Virus record (IMG/VR): IMGVR_UViG_3300042691_040495
Location: 1 to 64,000 of that record
Source of the DNA: a virus
Strand: one strand, 5' to 3'
DNA length: 64,000 bases
In this document: piece after piece, positions 61,282 through 64,000 of the stretch
How the letters are laid out: the number at the start of each line of letters is the position of its first letter
Position numbering within the stretch: position 1 is the first letter of the stretch
Position numbers and translations under genes: made by a program
The notes under the pieces: model-generated
Told to the model about the DNA's origin: nothing
The model's database searches: none
The model's input: the letters and a program-made list of their open reading frames with translations, nothing else

Positions 61282-62946
61282 ATGATGAAACAAAAACTTA
61301 AAATCTTGATGTGCTCCGAAGCCAGCTTTATCAATTCTGGTTTTGGAATTTATACTAAAGAACTTCTTAATAGATTATACGATACAAATAAATACGATAT
61401 AGCAGAATTTGCTTCGTATGGTTTTGTTAATGATCCTAGAGATGTTTCCATTAGATGGAAGTATTATGCCAATGCCGTTAAAGATACAGATCCAAGACAC
61501 AAAGAATACACATCACGAGGAGATAACCAGTTCGGAAGATGGCGTTTTGAAAAAGTTCTTTTAGACTTTAAACCAGACGTTGTGATAGATATCAGAGATT
61601 ACTGGATGACCGCCTACCAGAGAATATCCCCTCTGCGTAAATTTTTTCATTGGATATTAATGCCAACTGTAGATTCGTCTCCACAACAAGAAGAATGGAT
61701 TGATACATTTTTAGATGCTGATGCTATTTTCACATATTCTGATTGGGGTGCCGAAGTATTACAGAACCAAGCTTCTGGTAAAATCAACTATATAGATACA
61801 ACATCTCCGGGTGTTGATTGCAATATTTTTAGACCCAAAGATAGAACCTCAATTAGGTCGGCTTTTGGAATAGACCAAGATAGTTTTATTGTTGGATCGG
61901 TTATGAGAAACCAAAAAAGGAAATTAATACCCGAACTTTTTGCATCATTCAGAATTTTGTTAGATAGGCTAGAGGCAGATAACAACAAAGAATTAGCAAA
62001 TAAAATATTCTTATATCTACACACCAGTTATCCAGATATGGGTTGGGACATACCCGAAATACTTAGACAAAATAGATTAACCAACAAAGTACTATTCACA
62101 TATTTATGTAAAAACTGTGGAAGAGTTTCCTGTTCAAAATTTCAAGGACCAAGCAAAGTTTGTGAACGATGCTTATCTAAATCTAATAATTTTCCATCTG
62201 TTACTGAGGGTGTCAGTTCAGAAGATTTAAGCAATATATATAATATATTTGACTTATATGTACAATATTCTATTTGCGAAGGATTCGGGATGCCACAAGT
62301 CGAAGCTGGAGCGTGTGGTGTTCCTATTGCCACTGTTAATTATAGTGCTATGTGTGATATCGTAGATAAACTGAATGCTTATCCAATAAAAATTAAATCA
62401 GCATTTAAAGAGTTAGAAACAAAAGCCATCAGAGTATATCCAGATAATGAAGATTTAGCAGAATATATCCTGAATATAGCTTCTCAACCCAAACCGGTTC
62501 TTGATAAAAAGCGATTTGAAACCCATGAATTGACACACAAATATTATGATTGGAATAATACTTTTAAGAAATGGGAAAAATATTTAGATAGTTTGGATTC
62601 ATCTGGATACAGATCAAATTGGAATACTGGAGACTATTTACAGCCATTAACTGGCAATACTGATAATATTACTAGTAATAATTTTGATAATGTGCTGCAT
62701 ATGTTAAATAATAATATGAAAAATGCATCAATGATTGGTAGTCAAAAAATATTAGAATTACTAAATAGCGCTGATTATGGTTTTGTTCAAAATGGACCAA
62801 CTAGTATTATGGGATATAGTTTTAATGATCTTAAAGAATACATCAGAACATCCATAGATAATAATAATCAAGCAAAACAAGCAAAAGATAACAATGTTAA
62901 ATTTGATGAAGATTTTATCTTATATTCAAGACTGAAGAATAAATAA
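61282..62946 (+). CDS. Family 4 glycosyltransferase with inserted zinc ribbon
   Basis: 554 aa from ATG 61282 (or 61285, MKQKLKILMCSEASF); the frame opens at 61243 inside the terminator. GT4 landmarks: SGFGIYTKELLNRL, SPGVDCNIFRPKD, IVGSVMRNQKRKLIPELF and YSICEGFGMPQVEAGACGVP (the E...E donor site). Between the two, YLCKNCGRVSC and KVCERCLSKS (about residues 270-300) form a CxxC-CxxC ribbon absent from ordinary GT4. C-terminal 130 residues are an extra helical domain. Confidence 0.85.
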   Translation: MMKQKLKILMCSEASFINSGFGIYTKELLNRLYDTNKYDIAEFASYGFVNDPRDVSIRWKYYANAVKDTDPRHKEYTSRGDNQFGRWRFEKVLLDFKPDVVIDIRDYWMTAYQRISPLRKFFHWILMPTVDSSPQQEEWIDTFLDADAIFTYSDWGAEVLQNQASGKINYIDTTSPGVDCNIFRPKDRTSIRSAFGIDQDSFIVGSVMRNQKRKLIPELFASFRILLDRLEADNNKELANKIFLYLHTSYPDMGWDIPEILRQNRLTNKVLFTYLCKNCGRVSCSKFQGPSKVCERCLSKSNNFPSVTEGVSSEDLSNIYNIFDLYVQYSICEGFGMPQVEAGACGVPIATVNYSAMCDIVDKLNAYPIKIKSAFKELETKAIRVYPDNEDLAEYILNIASQPKPVLDKKRFETHELTHKYYDWNNTFKKWEKYLDSLDSSGYRSNWNTGDYLQPLTGNTDNITSNNFDNVLHMLNNNMKNASMIGSQKILELLNSADYGFVQNGPTSIMGYSFNDLKEYIRTSIDNNNQAKQAKDNNVKFDEDFILYSRLKNK

Positions 62947-62950
62947 ACCA

Positions 62951-63949
62951 ATGAATATCTTATATATAGGGCCGTATAGACAAAAGGGTGTGATCGGAAT
63001 AACTTCTCTTTTCGTATTAGCCAATTTGTTGTCAAAGTCTAATACAAAAATTAGTGCAAGACCGATTTATCTGAATAATTGTGAACCAGTAGATATTGGT
63101 GATAGTTCCATTCTTGCTAGCGAAAAAAATAGATTTGACAATTATGATATGGTGATACAGAATGTCGATCCTAAAGAAGCAATCAAAATTCATTCTGTTC
63201 CGAAAAATGTTATTATACCAATTTTAAATGAGAGAATATTGGATGAAAACACCATCAGTAAACTTTTGGATTTTGATTTGGTTTTAACAGATACAAAAAA
63301 TGCTTATGCTAGAATTGCAAATACCAATCATAAATTATCAAATAAAACCAAAAATTATGATTATGACATCCCCATGTCTTCAATACCAAAGAATAAATTT
63401 AATATAGGTATTTTAGACAATACTAAAAAATTGTATTTTATTGGTAGTTATAAACATAATGTAACCAATATTAATTATCTATGCAAGTCTTTCATCAGAA
63501 ATACATTGAACAATGAATGTTCTTTGATACTGTTTTTATTTGATATAGACGCAAAAATTAAGAATGATATTGAAAGTATGATATCTAAGATATATAATGA
63601 AAACGATATAAAACACACAATCAATAGAGTTATTGTTGCTCCTATAGACTCTACAATAGATAATATACTTGTTGCCCATCAAACGGGTGATATTTTCATA
63701 GACTTACAAGACGATAATACAAATACGTTAAATAACAAGTTGGCTACTATTCTTAACAAATCTATAGTTTCATTTACTGTAGATGATTATGAGTATAATT
63801 ATGATAGAAATCATTGTATATACGAAACTGGCTGCTCTGGAGTGTCATATAAATCGATAGACACAAAAATCAAAAGAGCAATATCAGATAAAACATATAG
63901 TGAAACTATAATACCATTTAAGAAACAACATATTAATAAAATTATATGA
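62951..63949 (+). CDS. GT-B-like protein, unknown
   Basis: 332 aa. NILYIGPYRQKGVIGITSLF resembles a GT4 N-domain, and the middle and C-terminal parts have paired alternating helices and strands, but the EGxxxxxLE donor-site signature is not seen. Probably a diverged or non-catalytic GT. Four bases after the GT4 gene, overlapping the next start (ATGA). Confidence 0.5.
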   Translation: MNILYIGPYRQKGVIGITSLFVLANLLSKSNTKISARPIYLNNCEPVDIGDSSILASEKNRFDNYDMVIQNVDPKEAIKIHSVPKNVIIPILNERILDENTISKLLDFDLVLTDTKNAYARIANTNHKLSNKTKNYDYDIPMSSIPKNKFNIGILDNTKKLYFIGSYKHNVTNINYLCKSFIRNTLNNECSLILFLFDIDAKIKNDIESMISKIYNENDIKHTINRVIVAPIDSTIDNILVAHQTGDIFIDLQDDNTNTLNNKLATILNKSIVSFTVDDYEYNYDRNHCIYETGCSGVSYKSIDTKIKRAISDKTYSETIIPFKKQHINKII

Positions 63950-64000
63950 ACAACATTACTAATTCTATTTTAAATATAGCATATGGTACACTAAATAATA
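63946..64000 (+). CDS. Start of next gene (3' truncated)
   Basis: ATG at 63946 overlaps the previous stop as ATGA. The 18 readable codons give MNNITNSILNIAYGTLNN; too short to identify. Continues beyond the window. Confidence 0.6.
   Translation, partial: MNNITNSILNIAYGTLNN

Noticed and set aside
1-64000. CRISPR arrays, tRNA genes, integrase or insertion sequences
   Set aside because: No regularly spaced repeats with spacers, no recognisable tRNA, no transposase/integrase reading frame; only free-standing HNH genes hint at mobility.
1-64000. Stop-codon reassignment as in some large phages
   Set aside because: TAA, TAG and TGA all end well-supported genes at conserved C-termini and none interrupts a conserved domain.

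Overview
This window looks like part of a large double-stranded DNA tailed phage (Caudoviricetes), possibly jumbo-sized. Genes are tightly packed with stop/start overlaps of the ATGA type. The sequence is strongly AT-rich with the standard code (TAA, TAG and TGA all stop). It carries a self-contained replication set (DnaE, DnaQ-like exonuclease, DnaB helicase, primase, RecA, SSB), nucleotide enzymes (class II RNR, dCMP deaminase, dNMP kinase, GMP reductase), PhoH, a small sigma factor and many phage-type unknowns. I see no terminase, portal, major capsid, tRNA, CRISPR or integrase, so it is a fragment of a larger genome. The host cannot be named. The B12-dependent RNR and a B12-type radical SAM protein imply a cobalamin-containing cell.

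Layout. 1-3.6 kb: two Thr/Pro-rich, stalk-like, probably virion or cell-surface proteins; the first is cut by the window edge and carries 13 tandem Gly5-Thr-Asp-Pro units. 3.6-5.9 kb: an HNH nuclease overlapping a secreted trypsin-like protease, then a subtilisin, then a small secreted protein on the other strand. 6.0-13.4 kb: a glycan locus, mostly one minus-strand operon (HtrL/YibB-GT fusion, GlcNAc-transferase family protein, FkbM methyltransferase, NodU-type carbamoyltransferase, GT, methyltransferase). 13.43-13.59 kb: a divergent promoter region with a strong sigma70-type promoter on each strand. 13.6-26.1 kb: plus strand, small proteins, a macro-domain protein, then a second glycan locus (several GTs, RmlD- and RmlC-like sugar enzymes, DUF6165, radical SAM) interrupted by GMP reductase and a deoxyribosyltransferase-like protein.

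26.1-32.7 kb: unknowns, a ferritin-like protein, PAP2 phosphatase, sigma factor, ClpP-like protease and a DeoC-like TIM barrel, closed by a terminator. 32.8-39.8 kb: virion/fibre-like proteins including a BIG2-trypsin protease, then a string of small membrane proteins around a papain-like peptidase (probable lysis or envelope cassette). 39.8-43.3 kb: a three-domain RgpF-GT2-GT9 glycosyltransferase and another GT. 43.3-49.7 kb: nucleotide metabolism, PhoH, HNH and small unknowns. 49.7-61.2 kb: replication and recombination, with DnaE split into two genes around a 59-aa ORF and the proofreading exonuclease, then SSB on its own promoter and terminator. 61.3-64 kb: two more GT-like proteins and the start of another gene.

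How it may work together (inference): roughly a third of the window makes or transfers sugars, while the first genes encode mucin-like Thr/Pro stalks. Glycosylated virion fibres or remodelled host glycans are the simplest reading. A short plus-strand motif (GGTGTATTA-like) before several gene blocks is a candidate phage-specific promoter for the encoded sigma factor, whereas consensus sigma70 promoters drive SSB and the divergent pair at 13.5 kb.
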